From an uncultured Asticcacaulis sp. (GTDB taxonomy: Bacteria; Pseudomonadota; Alphaproteobacteria; Caulobacterales; Caulobacteraceae), in the NCBI GenBank assembly GCA_946482045.1, contig CAMLPZ010000101.1, positions 1 through 13,066 on the forward strand: a DNA stretch of 13,066 bases, written 5' to 3'. This document shows, in pieces, positions 1 through 7,394 of the stretch. The first letter of the stretch is position 1, and the number at the start of each line of letters is the position of its first letter. The notes under the pieces are model-generated. The model worked only from the letters and a program-made list of their open reading frames with translations. It was not told the DNA's origin and did no database searches. A program made the position numbers and the translations under genes.

Positions 1-161
1 GTATTCACGAGGAAATTACAGGTCAGCGTCGCGGCGGCGCGTCGCTCGGGGATCACGTTGAATTCACCGATCTTTTTCGAAATCGCTCAAAAAACATCAG
101 ACTATTAAATTTATAAAGACAGACTTTATTGCTGTTTTGGAGATGGGGCCTGACCTCCTCC

Positions 162-177
162 ATGACTGCGCTGTCAT
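162..177. promoter_or_regulatory. near-palindromic candidate operator (LacI-family type)
   Basis: The 16 bases ATGACTGCGCTGTCAT form an inverted repeat, ATGAC/GTCAT around a GCGC core, with one mismatched symmetrical pair (T167/T172). Even palindromes centred on CG are typical of LacI-family sugar regulators, which often control TonB-receptor loci in Caulobacterales and Xanthomonadales. The site abuts a possible -35 at 177-182, a position where bound repressor would block transcription. No regulator gene is visible in the window. I saw no second copy upstream of the other genes, so the assignment is inference from symmetry and placement. Confidence 0.4.
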
Positions 178-205
178 TGCGCCTGCAGCAAAGAAAATAT
201 TTTAT
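177..205 (+). promoter_or_regulatory. possible sigma70-type promoter next to the operator
   Basis: TTGCGC (177-182), a 17-base spacer and TTTTAT (200-205), followed by further TATATA sequence. Matches to TTGACA and TATAAT are partial. It is supported mainly by the AT-rich -10 area, the exact spacing and the palindrome touching the -35. Transcription from here would give a leader of roughly 360 bases before the receptor start. Confidence 0.25.
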
Positions 206-288
206 ATAGACAATTCAATAGGTAATCTCATTTGCGCGACCGCACGGCATCGGGAGGGCGGGATTCACGAGTGAAAGAAGAATTCATA

Positions 289-318
289 TTGACGAATATC
301 TGGGTTATGCATCATATA
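289..318 (+). promoter_or_regulatory. possible second promoter for the TonB receptor gene
   Basis: TTGACG (289-294) matches the -35 consensus in five of six positions. CATATA (313-318), or TCATAT one base earlier, sits 17-18 bases downstream in an AT-rich run. The start would lie near 325, giving a leader of about 245 bases that contains both hairpins described below. By consensus it is better than the 177-205 candidate but lies farther from the palindrome. Confidence 0.3.
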
Positions 319-359
319 TAAGGTCAGACTATTTAAAACGGCTTTCGCGAGTCGGTCAT

Positions 360-395
360 CGCACGAAACGTGAGCCTGCGGGCTCAAAGCGTGCG
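360..395 (+). other. two-storey stem-loop in the receptor leader
   Basis: CGCACG (360-365) pairs perfectly with CGTGCG (390-395). Inside it, GAGCC (372-376) pairs with GGCTC (381-385) around a TGCG loop, separated from the outer stem by a 6x4 internal loop. There is no T-tract, so it is not an intrinsic terminator. If transcribed it would be a structured 5' leader element. No known riboswitch family is recognised. Confidence 0.35.
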
Positions 396-464
396 GCGCT
401 GGAGCTTGTGAGGGAAGAAACGCGTCTGGGTCTAACAGTAAAAAGCGTACAATTTAACGGGATT

Positions 465-482
465 TGCCGATTTTTATTGGCA
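465..482 (+). other. second leader hairpin with a UUUU loop
   Basis: TGCCGAT (465-471) pairs with ATTGGCA (476-482), using one G-U pair, around a TTTT loop. It lies 90 bases before the GTG start of the receptor gene and far from its ribosome binding site, so a direct effect on translation initiation is not obvious. Confidence 0.25.
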
Positions 483-571
483 TTGTGCTTATTCATGAGG
501 AGTGAATAAGTATATAGCCGGGCTGTGCCAAATCCCCAAAGCAAACAACGCACAAAGTACAGGGGAAAATC

Positions 572-3500
572 GTGAAGATTTTACAAGCCATGCTTTACGG
601 CGCATCGGGCGCCGCCATCATTTGCGGGTGTGCATTCCCGCTGGCCGCCTTCTCCCAGGAGACGGTCGCCGGTGCCTCGGCGGAGGCGCAAGCGGGGAAT
701 GACTCCGAAGTTGTCGTAGTGACAGGTTCGCGCATTATCCGGACGAACGAAAAATCACCGACACCAATTATCGCGGTTACCACGGAACAACTGAGCCAGA
801 CGACGCCCAGCGACATTCCGGATGCGCTGAACAAGCTGCCGCAGATCGTCGGCGGCCGCACGCCGCGCAACCAGGGCAACGGTGCCAACAACAACGGCGG
901 CAACGTCCTTGCCCTGCGCAATTTCGGCCCTTCACGCACCCTTGTGCTGTTCAACGGCCACCGCGTCGCGCCGAACAATCAGGACGGTACGGTCAATGTC
1001 GACGTCCTGCCGCAAATCCTTATGAAGCGTGTTGACATCGTCACCGGCGGCGCCTCGGCCGTCTATGGTTCGGATGCCGTCTCTGGTGTGGTCAACTTTG
1101 TTATCGACGAAAACTTTAACGGCTTCAAATACAAGGTCGATACCGGCATTTCCGGCTATGGTGATGGACGTCAACATTCCATCGCAGCGGCCTGGGGCAC
1201 GGACATGTTTGACGGCCGTGGGCATTTTGAAACATCCCTCCGCTACCGCCACCAGGACAAGATCCTCATTACGGATCGTCCCTATGGTAAGGATGGACAG
1301 GTTTGGTTTCTGACAGGCAACGGATCGGTCTCGAATCCGTTTACCAATACGCCCTATGCCCGCGTCAACAACCAGCCGATGACCGGCGTTGTAAACTGCG
1401 GCTCAGCCTGCGCGCTCAATGGCTACACCGTCACTTCGGCCGGCAATTTTGGCCCGCTGACGCGCGGCACACCTACGGGAAGCGGCACCATTGATAGCGG
1501 CGGCCCCGGCGGTTACGTCAAGTTCGGCACTTTCCGCTCAGGTCTTGAGATGAAGGAATCCTTCAGCCGGTTTGACTATGATTTTACCGATAATGTGCAT
1601 GGTTATGCCCAGATCAGCCTGGCTGAAGCCGACGTCTCATCGGATTGGGTCAATACGGTTGTGAGTTCGTCCGGCTCAGGACGTCCAAGCACGATCTTTG
1701 CCAACAATCCGTATCTGTCACCCGCTTCTCAAGCGGCCCTGGGTGCCGGCATAACCTGCGGCACGCCTGCGGCAGCCGGCTATCGCTGCCTGCCAAATCC
1801 CCCGCTGAAAGCCCAGGACAGGTATAGCTACGATGGCACGCTCATGCCAGGCGCGACCACGCCACCGCCGCCTTCGACACCTTACCTGTCTGTTCCCTCC
1901 TATATCTGGAACAAGATCGACGGCCAGGACGCCGGTCCGCAAGGCCGCGTCTACAAGACCCTTTCGAACCAAAAAAGCCTGAACTTTGAAACAGGTCTCA
2001 GAGGGAAGCTGGGTAATTTTGACTGGGATGTCTTCTACAGCAACAGCTCCAGCGAACTGACGGTCTCGAACCCAAACAACCAACGCAACGACAGGTACCT
2101 GGCTTCGCTTGATGCGGTTATCGCGCCTCCGGGCACGATGGTAAATGGCGTAAATGTCAGCGGCACAATCGTCTGCTGGGTCTCGACCCAGTCCGCTTAT
2201 GCCGGCCTCTATCCGGGTTGCGTGCCGACCAATATCGTCGATCCGAACGGCCCATCGGCGGCGTCATATGATTATCTTGTTCAGGAAACGCACTGGACCC
2301 TGAAACAGACCATGCAAAACTTCGGGGCCTCCATCGGCGGCGGTCTGGGTTTCGGGCTTCCGGCGGGTGAGATCAGAGGCGCGGCTTCGGCAGATATCCG
2401 TTACCAGACCTACAAGATGACCACCAATGCGCTGGCGACGGATTTCGTCGATTGTACCGGTCTTCGTTTGTGCCTGGCCACCGGCAATTCGGCAGGCGTG
2501 GGTGCGGCACCGGCACTGTGGATTCAAAACGTCAACAACCCGGTTGATGCCGAGAACGACGTTTACGAAGCCGCTCTGGAGTTCAACATTCCCTTGTTGA
2601 AGGACTTGCCGCTTGTTGACGATCTGACCCTGGCAGCGGCTGGTCGTTACACCAAGTATTCGACCTTTGATGCCGTTCATTCCTGGAAGCTGGGTCTTGA
2701 TTGGCATCTGAATTCGATGTTCCACGTTCGTGGCACGCAGTCGGTTGACATTCGGGCACCCAACCTGAACGACCTCTACCAACCGGCTGGTATTTCGGCT
2801 TCGACCTTCTCGGATTTCTTGACGGGCCTGAATCAAAATACACAGTTTCAAGTCTCGGGTAACGCAAACCTGACACCTGAAATCGCACGCACGACAACTC
2901 TTGGTGTCGTCTTTACGCCAAGCTTTATCCGTAACTTCAACGTGTCGTTTGATTACTACAAAACGGATATGAAAGACGCCATCACGAACATCAGCTACAA
3001 TAATGCGGCGATCCAAAACCTGTGTCTCGCCAGCGCGCCGACCTACTCGTCGAACTTCTGTTCCTTGGCCGTTCGCCCGATCACCGATCCGTCGGATCCG
3101 AATTACAAGACCGCGGCGAACTTCCCGACGAAAATCTTCAGTGCGCCTCTCAATGCGGCGAGCTCGACGATCAGTGGTTATGATATCGAGGCAAACTATG
3201 CATGGAGCATGCGAGATATCGTGTCCTGGTTGCCAGGTCGCTTCACTGCGCGAACCTTGATAAGCGTCCAACCCACCAATACGACGGTCAATATCCCTGG
3301 AACCGCCGAGCAATGGGCATTCCAACCTGAATTCAGGCAGACGACCTTCCTGGCCTATGTCAACGGCGACTGGACGGTGGCCGTTCAGGATCAATATATT
3401 GGTAAGGCAAGAAAGGCGACCAGTGACCCCTCAGTGGTCAGCAATAATCAAAACTATGTCATCCCTTACCTGCCTTCGATGAATGTCATCGATCTAACGA

Positions 3501-3682
3501 TCAGCAAGGCGTTCGACTTCCATGGCGGCCGCAGCGAAGCCTTTATCAACATCAGCAATCTTGGCGATACACGCGCACCACTCATGCCAGGCGCTGGTGT
3601 CCCAGGTCTCACCTATCCGACGGCGGGCTTCCATGACGATATGGGCCGCTACTTCACCCTCGGCATAAAGGGTAAGTTCTAA
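572..3682 (+). CDS. TonB-dependent receptor, outer membrane
   Basis: Outer-membrane importer of 1036 residues. A 22-strand barrel gated by an N-terminal plug would take up large ligands, here probably oligosaccharides, using TonB/ExbBD energy. The GTG start at 572 is chosen because AGGGGA lies just upstream (561-566) and it gives a Lys-containing signal peptide with likely cleavage near residue 28 (AFS|QE). An internal ATG at 590 would lose the Lys. A TonB-box-like stretch EVVVVTGSRI follows (about residues 46-55), then the plug to about 170 with the typical RNFGPSRTLVLFNGHR and GGASAVYGSDAVSGVVNF motifs. The barrel runs to the C-terminal aromatic Phe (TLGIKGKF). No N-terminal STN signalling domain is present, so sigma/anti-sigma transduction is not expected. 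All ten mature cysteines fall in five close pairs. The gene stands alone between a long control region and a strong terminator. The family is sure; the substrate is unknown, with a plant polysaccharide fragment inferred from neighbours. Confidence 0.95.
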   Translation: MKILQAMLYGASGAAIICGCAFPLAAFSQETVAGASAEAQAGNDSEVVVVTGSRIIRTNEKSPTPIIAVTTEQLSQTTPSDIPDALNKLPQIVGGRTPRNQGNGANNNGGNVLALRNFGPSRTLVLFNGHRVAPNNQDGTVNVDVLPQILMKRVDIVTGGASAVYGSDAVSGVVNFVIDENFNGFKYKVDTGISGYGDGRQHSIAAAWGTDMFDGRGHFETSLRYRHQDKILITDRPYGKDGQVWFLTGNGSVSNPFTNTPYARVNNQPMTGVVNCGSACALNGYTVTSAGNFGPLTRGTPTGSGTIDSGGPGGYVKFGTFRSGLEMKESFSRFDYDFTDNVHGYAQISLAEADVSSDWVNTVVSSSGSGRPSTIFANNPYLSPASQAALGAGITCGTPAAAGYRCLPNPPLKAQDRYSYDGTLMPGATTPPPPSTPYLSVPSYIWNKIDGQDAGPQGRVYKTLSNQKSLNFETGLRGKLGNFDWDVFYSNSSSELTVSNPNNQRNDRYLASLDAVIAPPGTMVNGVNVSGTIVCWVSTQSAYAGLYPGCVPTNIVDPNGPSAASYDYLVQETHWTLKQTMQNFGASIGGGLGFGLPAGEIRGAASADIRYQTYKMTTNALATDFVDCTGLRLCLATGNSAGVGAAPALWIQNVNNPVDAENDVYEAALEFNIPLLKDLPLVDDLTLAAAGRYTKYSTFDAVHSWKLGLDWHLNSMFHVRGTQSVDIRAPNLNDLYQPAGISASTFSDFLTGLNQNTQFQVSGNANLTPEIARTTTLGVVFTPSFIRNFNVSFDYYKTDMKDAITNISYNNAAIQNLCLASAPTYSSNFCSLAVRPITDPSDPNYKTAANFPTKIFSAPLNAASSTISGYDIEANYAWSMRDIVSWLPGRFTARTLISVQPTNTTVNIPGTAEQWAFQPEFRQTTFLAYVNGDWTVAVQDQYIGKARKATSDPSVVSNNQNYVIPYLPSMNVIDLTISKAFDFHGGRSEAFINISNLGDTRAPLMPGAGVPGLTYPTAGFHDDMGRYFTLGIKGKF

Positions 3683-3791
3683 ACGTCTTTTATCACCCGG
3701 GAAGGTAAACTCCGCGAGCGTCAAGGCGGCTTCATGGTCGCAGTCTCCCAGGGCCTGACGCCCGCGTCGTCCCGGCCTTCCCGGCCCCTGT

Positions 3792-3822
3792 CCGCCCCGC
3801 ATTCGTGCGGGGCGGCTTTTTT
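3792..3822 (+). terminator. strong intrinsic terminator after the TonB receptor
   Basis: A perfect 10-bp stem, CCGCCCCGCA (3792-3801) with TGCGGGGCGG (3806-3815), closes a TTCG tetraloop. After one C comes a run of six T (3817-3822). This is a textbook Rho-independent terminator. It separates the receptor from the downstream hydrolase operon, which must therefore have its own promoter in 3823-3948. Confidence 0.93.
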
Positions 3823-3876
3823 CAAACTGCGTTCGCACGGGACGGAGATTTAAGTCTTGTTTCGTCGCGATATGCG

Positions 3877-3905
3877 TTGGCCAGGAAGTCGAAATAGACT
3901 AATGT
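3877..3905 (+). promoter_or_regulatory. weak candidate promoter for the hydrolase/beta-helix operon
   Basis: TTGGCC (3877-3882), a 17-base spacer and TAATGT (3900-3905) lie in the only gap between the terminator and the hydrolase start. The -10 match is poor. It is listed because a promoter is needed here and the spacing is exact. Confidence 0.2.
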
Positions 3906-3948
3906 CGGACAACTAAGAGTCGGTAAGACCATACAGTGGGGAGATATC

Positions 3949-4956
3949 ATGAAACATGCCATGGGCCTGACGGTTTCCGTCCTTTTGTCGCTGGCCGCGA
4001 CCGGCGCGGCGATCGCGCAAAACGCACCAACACCGCCGGCCATGCCAGCGTTTCCGCAACAAACGCCGGAGGAGAAGGCCAAATCCGACGCCGACCAGGC
4101 GGCCTATGCCAAGGCGCCCGACACCGAGGGCACCGGCGCATTCCCGGCGCTGAAGGAGGCCGACCCGCGCCTGGCCAATCACGTCGTGTACCGGCCTAAG
4201 GACCTTTCGAAGGTCGCGCCCGGCCAGCTTGGCATCGTCGCCTGGGGTAACGGCGCCTGCGCTGCGGACGGCGCGGGCGCGCGTCTGCACCTGGCGGAGA
4301 TCGCATCCCACGGCTATGTCGCTGTTGCTCCCGGCGGTATCCATTCCGGTCCCGGCTCGACGCCGATGCCCGAGCGGGCGCCCGGCGCCGGCTTCCAGCC
4401 GCAGACGACCGCGGCCGACGTCAAGGCCGGCCTGGAATGGGCGCTGGCTGAAAACGCCCGCCCGGACAGCCCCTATTACGGCAAGATCGATCCGAACAAG
4501 ATCGCCGTGGCGGGTTTCAGTTGCGGTGGCATCCAGGCCCTGTCCCTGGCCAGCGATGCTCGCGTCAAGGCGGTGATCATCGAAAACAGCGGCACCTTCC
4601 CCGACGACGCCAATTTCCTCAGCGCGCTCAACGTCACCAAGGCAACGCTGAAGACCCTGCGTACGCCGGTGCTTTATATTATCGGCGGACCCAAGGACAT
4701 CGCCTACAATAACGGCATGGACGACTTCAGCCGCATCGACCACGTGCCGGTGATGGTGGCGAACAATGATGCCGGCCACGGCGGCGACTTCCTGCGGCCC
4801 AATGGTGGGCCTTCGGCCGCGGTGGCGGTCAAATGGCTGGAGTGGCAGCTGCGCGGCGACAAGACCGCCGGCGCCTATTTCGTCGGCCCGGACTGCGGCA
4901 TCTGCAAGGACCCGCAGTGGAAGGTCCAGCGCAAGCAGTTCCCTGAAGCTCCCTAA
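3949..4956 (+). CDS. secreted alpha/beta hydrolase (dienelactone hydrolase/esterase-like)
   Basis: A 335-residue exported serine hydrolase. The ATG at 3949 follows GGGGAGA at good spacing and begins a signal peptide with cleavage near residue 23 (AIA|QN). A Pro/Ala-rich linker follows to about residue 60, then an alpha/beta-hydrolase fold. The motif GFSCGG places the nucleophile at Ser191 with Cys192 beside it. Asp250 (GGPKDIAY) and His277 (NDAGHGGDF) are the likely acid and base. WGNGAC (about 99-104) is the probable oxyanion-hole region after the first core strand. A C-terminal Cys pair (C316, C319 in DCGICK) may form a disulfide. The stop is 13 bases before the beta-helix gene, so the two form an operon. 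Ester cleavage on a polysaccharide (deacetylation or removal of methyl/feruloyl groups) is inferred from context; the sequence supports only a serine hydrolase. Confidence 0.85.
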   Translation: MKHAMGLTVSVLLSLAATGAAIAQNAPTPPAMPAFPQQTPEEKAKSDADQAAYAKAPDTEGTGAFPALKEADPRLANHVVYRPKDLSKVAPGQLGIVAWGNGACAADGAGARLHLAEIASHGYVAVAPGGIHSGPGSTPMPERAPGAGFQPQTTAADVKAGLEWALAENARPDSPYYGKIDPNKIAVAGFSCGGIQALSLASDARVKAVIIENSGTFPDDANFLSALNVTKATLKTLRTPVLYIIGGPKDIAYNNGMDDFSRIDHVPVMVANNDAGHGGDFLRPNGGPSAAVAVKWLEWQLRGDKTAGAYFVGPDCGICKDPQWKVQRKQFPEAP

Positions 4957-4969
4957 AGGGTGCAATGAC

Positions 4970-7027
4970 ATGATGCACGACGGACGGATCGATCGCCGGC
5001 GCCTGCTGGGTTATGCGGCCGCCGGCGGGACGGTGGCGCTGAGCAGCAGCGCCTGGGCCAAGGCAGAGGCAGGGGCCACGCCGGATGACCGGCTGCCCGA
5101 TGGAACGGTCTTCGCGCGCTGGGAGCAGCCGCTCAGCTTCTCGAAGACCTATTATGTCGACAACAGCTCGGCCGCCGCCGACGATGACGGACCGGGCGAC
5201 CAGGCGCGGCCCTTCCGCACCATCAACCGTGCGGCGCAGGTGCTTCAGCCGGGTGAGCGCGTCGTTATCGCCGCCGGCACCTACCGCGAATGCGTGCGGC
5301 CGGTGCGGGGCGGTGAGGGGCCGTCCAGGATGATCAGCTACGAGGCCGCCCCGGGTGCCAAGGTCATCATCACGGGCTCGGAAATTCTGAAGGATGGCTG
5401 GCGGCAGGAGGCCGTGCCGGTGCGTTTCCGCCTGCCCGGCAGCACCGCCACGCCCGACGAAGGCAGCGTGACCACCTGGCGCTTTGATTTCGACGGCGCG
5501 CTGTTTCCCGACGCCTACAACCCCTTTGCCTTGCCGAGCCTGATGGGCTCGTGGGCGTGGCTGAACACGGCCACGGTCGACATAGGGCCCTATGTCCGCC
5601 GCCGGGGACTGGTCTTCGTCGACGGAAAGCCGCTGGAGCCGGTCGAGCAGCTTCGCGAATTGGCGGCGCCGGCCCTGTCTCCCGTTCCGGATTTCACCAG
5701 GCCGGCCGTGCCGCAGAACGGGCTGCCGGCCCGGCGGCGCGGCGGCCCGGTCATGCAGGAGGTCGGCGGGGCGCCGGATGCGCGCGTCTGGGTGGATCCG
5801 TCCGGCACGGCGATCCAGATCCGCCTCGCATCCGGCACACCCGCCGACCACGTGATCGAGGTGACGACCCGCCAGCATGCCTTTGTTCCGGCGCGTAGCG
5901 GGCTTGGCTATATCCGCCTCAAGGGCCTGACCTTCCAACACGCCGGCAACGCCTATCCCTTTCCGCAGTATGGCATGGTCTCGCTGGCGGGTGGCGACCA
6001 CTGGATACTCGAGGACAACACCCTGGAATGGGCGAACGGCCTGGGCCTGGCTATCGGCTTCGACGGCAACAGCGCGGGGGCACAAAAGCCCGGCGTCTCG
6101 CACGTCATCCGCGGCAACACCATCCGCTATTGCGGCGTCGGCGGCATTGGCGGCATGGGCACGACCGGCGTTCTGATCGAGGACAACCTCATCGAATGGT
6201 GCGGCTGGGCCGACGCCGAACGCGGCTGGGAAGCGGCCGGCGTCAAGTTCCACCGCGCCCGCGACATGATGTTCCGCCGCAACGTCATCCGCCACATGCG
6301 CCACGCCAATGCCGCGTGGTGGGACAGCGAAGACGCCAATTGCCGCGTCACCGGCAATGTCTTCGCAGATGTCCAGACCGTCAGCGCCGCGGTCCATTTC
6401 GAGATGAACCGGGAAGCGAACCAGATCGATAACAACATCATCTGGGACGTCCGCAATGCCGAGCCGGGCACGCCCGGCCAGAGGGGCTGCGCGGGGTCGG
6501 GCCTGTTCATCAACGCCACGGACAACCTGATCGTGGCCAACAACCTGATCGGACGTTGCGACAATTCGGGGATATTCGCCATCCTGCGGCCTGACCGCAG
6601 GGGCAGCGGCGAGGGGCGCGACAACGCCATCGCCAACAATATCTTCGCCCGGTGCGGCACCTCGGCCATGGTCTTTCTCGACCGGCAGAACACGTCGGAT
6701 GGCAACGTCTTTGCCGACATGCCGGCGCGGTTCCTGGGCTATTTCGAGGGTGATGCGAAAACCTATCTCGACCTCGCGGCATGGCGCACAGCCTATGGCT
6801 GGGACAGGTCGTCGGTTGCGGCAACGATGCAGGTTGCGTTCGACGCCGATACGCTCAGCCTGACCTTGTCGGGCGCGCGGGCCTTGCCCAGGGCGGCTTC
6901 GGTCAAAGGCATCCAAGGCGACCTCTTGGGTGCGCCCGCGGGCAAGACGCGGGTCGCAGGACCGCTGGCCAATCCGTCGGCAAAGGACGTTTGGATGGTC
7001 GATCCGAGACGGAAGGCGGGCGTTTAG
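4970..7027 (+). CDS. Tat-exported right-handed parallel beta-helix protein
   Basis: A 685-residue secreted protein, probably a carbohydrate-active enzyme. The ATG at 4970 follows AAAGGG with a 9-base gap; a second ATG at 4973 is possible. The frame is open farther upstream, but only within the preceding hydrolase gene. The N-terminus IDRRRLLGYAAAGG followed by a hydrophobic run is a twin-arginine signal. Residues ~60-140 (YYVDN, ARPFRTINRAAQVLQPGERV, AAGTY) are a DUF1565/pectate-lyase-like opening. Residues ~310-590 are a beta-helix with repeated turn asparagines: EDNTLEW, RGNTIRY, EDNLIEW, RRNVIRH, TGNVFAD, DNNIIWD, ANNLIGR, ANNIFAR. A C-terminal tail ends in WMVDPRRKAGV. The fold resembles polysaccharide lyases, C5-epimerases and GH141-type proteins, but no catalytic set can be assigned with confidence. 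Its last ~43 codons reappear as a remnant at 11261-11392. Confidence 0.88.
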   Translation: MMHDGRIDRRRLLGYAAAGGTVALSSSAWAKAEAGATPDDRLPDGTVFARWEQPLSFSKTYYVDNSSAAADDDGPGDQARPFRTINRAAQVLQPGERVVIAAGTYRECVRPVRGGEGPSRMISYEAAPGAKVIITGSEILKDGWRQEAVPVRFRLPGSTATPDEGSVTTWRFDFDGALFPDAYNPFALPSLMGSWAWLNTATVDIGPYVRRRGLVFVDGKPLEPVEQLRELAAPALSPVPDFTRPAVPQNGLPARRRGGPVMQEVGGAPDARVWVDPSGTAIQIRLASGTPADHVIEVTTRQHAFVPARSGLGYIRLKGLTFQHAGNAYPFPQYGMVSLAGGDHWILEDNTLEWANGLGLAIGFDGNSAGAQKPGVSHVIRGNTIRYCGVGGIGGMGTTGVLIEDNLIEWCGWADAERGWEAAGVKFHRARDMMFRRNVIRHMRHANAAWWDSEDANCRVTGNVFADVQTVSAAVHFEMNREANQIDNNIIWDVRNAEPGTPGQRGCAGSGLFINATDNLIVANNLIGRCDNSGIFAILRPDRRGSGEGRDNAIANNIFARCGTSAMVFLDRQNTSDGNVFADMPARFLGYFEGDAKTYLDLAAWRTAYGWDRSSVAATMQVAFDADTLSLTLSGARALPRAASVKGIQGDLLGAPAGKTRVAGPLANPSAKDVWMVDPRRKAGV

Positions 7028-7394
7028 CGGTGTAGCTCTGGCGGAGGTCAGCATACGCGCCCCAAGGTCCATAAGCACCGCAAGGGTACGCCAAGAGCAG
7101 GAAATTGACCACGAACGACACGAACGGACACGAACATCGTGCTTCTGCGTCGAAGGCAATTGTTTGCCTACAGGCTGAGCGATATCGCAAAGCGCATTCA
7201 GCTGCGCCCGGCAGCTTTCGACAGGGGAGGACGGCTAAACGTAGGTTCGTGGTTCGTGGTTAAACCATCTTTGTTCTGCTTCATCCCATTAGCGGAAATA
7301 GAATTACATCGGTTACGCTGTCGATATCACTCTCCGAACCAAAAGCATGCGCCTTCGTTGATGCGTTCTTTTGACTCGCATCCCCCGCAGCGGA
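7028..7394. other. intergenic region between convergent genes
   Basis: 367 bases between the beta-helix gene (plus) and the response regulator (minus). It holds the inverted CACGAAC repeats (own entry) and a small perfect hairpin at 7154-7169 (AGGCAA-TTGT-TTGCCT) without a T-tract. No intrinsic terminator is evident for either flanking gene. No gene with coding character was seen; the short open frames here lack ribosome binding sites and recognisable products. Confidence 0.5.
7105..7263. repeat. CACGAAC repeats in inverted arrangement
   Basis: Three CACGAAC units lie at 7110-7116, 7119-7125 and 7129-7135. Two reverse-complement units (GTTCGTG) lie at 7245-7251 and 7252-7258. The outer arms TTGACCACGAAC (7105-7116) and GTTCGTGGTTAA (7252-7263) match as an inverted repeat in 11 of 12 positions, bounding 159 bases. 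This could be a small non-coding repetitive or mobile element (REP/MITE-like), or a long imperfect hairpin between convergent genes. Similar short cacgaa-type tandem strings are common in bacterial intergenic DNA, which is a reason for caution. Confidence 0.5.

Larger units (their letters stand above)
1..571. other. long upstream control region of the TonB receptor gene
   Basis: This stretch has no convincing complete gene. It is AT-rich compared with the rest of the window and holds the candidate operator, promoters and leader hairpins listed separately. The first ~55 bases can be read on the minus strand as an open frame with high GC at third positions (a GTG at 54-52 preceded by GGTGA), reading VIPERRAAATLTC and running off the left edge. 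This could be the start of a divergent gene, but it is too short to identify. A plus-strand reading from base 1 to a TAA at 106-108 is the competing possibility, as the tail of an upstream gene. Neither is called as a CDS. Confidence 0.5.

Noticed and set aside
495..509. A four-codon upstream reading frame (ATG to TAA) in the receptor leader
   Set aside because: Too short to tell from chance and without a properly spaced ribosome binding site.
2264..3394. A 376-codon open frame antisense to the TonB receptor
   Set aside because: Low-complexity Arg/Gly/Val-rich translation with no recognisable motif, while the sense frame is an unmistakable receptor barrel.
1842..3593. Repeated CTCATGCCAGGCGC string within the receptor gene (about 1842 and 3580)
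   Set aside because: It encodes the short shared motif LMPGA in unrelated contexts, and the flanks do not align. Probably coincidence.
4766..4969. Upstream extension of the beta-helix frame to an ATG at 4766
   Set aside because: It lies inside the hydrolase gene in another frame. The ATG at 4970 has a ribosome binding site and directly starts a twin-arginine signal.
3913..4971. A 352-codon open frame antisense to the first hydrolase
   Set aside because: Shadow of the sense gene, which has a ribosome binding site, signal peptide and full catalytic triad.
4829..7159. A 776-codon open frame antisense to the beta-helix gene
   Set aside because: It is a by-product of strong GC third-position bias in the sense gene. 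Its translation has no domain, signal or credible start, whereas the sense strand encodes a recognisable Tat-exported beta-helix protein.
7154..7169. Small perfect hairpin as a terminator for the beta-helix operon
   Set aside because: A six-bp stem of modest stability with no T-run after it on either strand.
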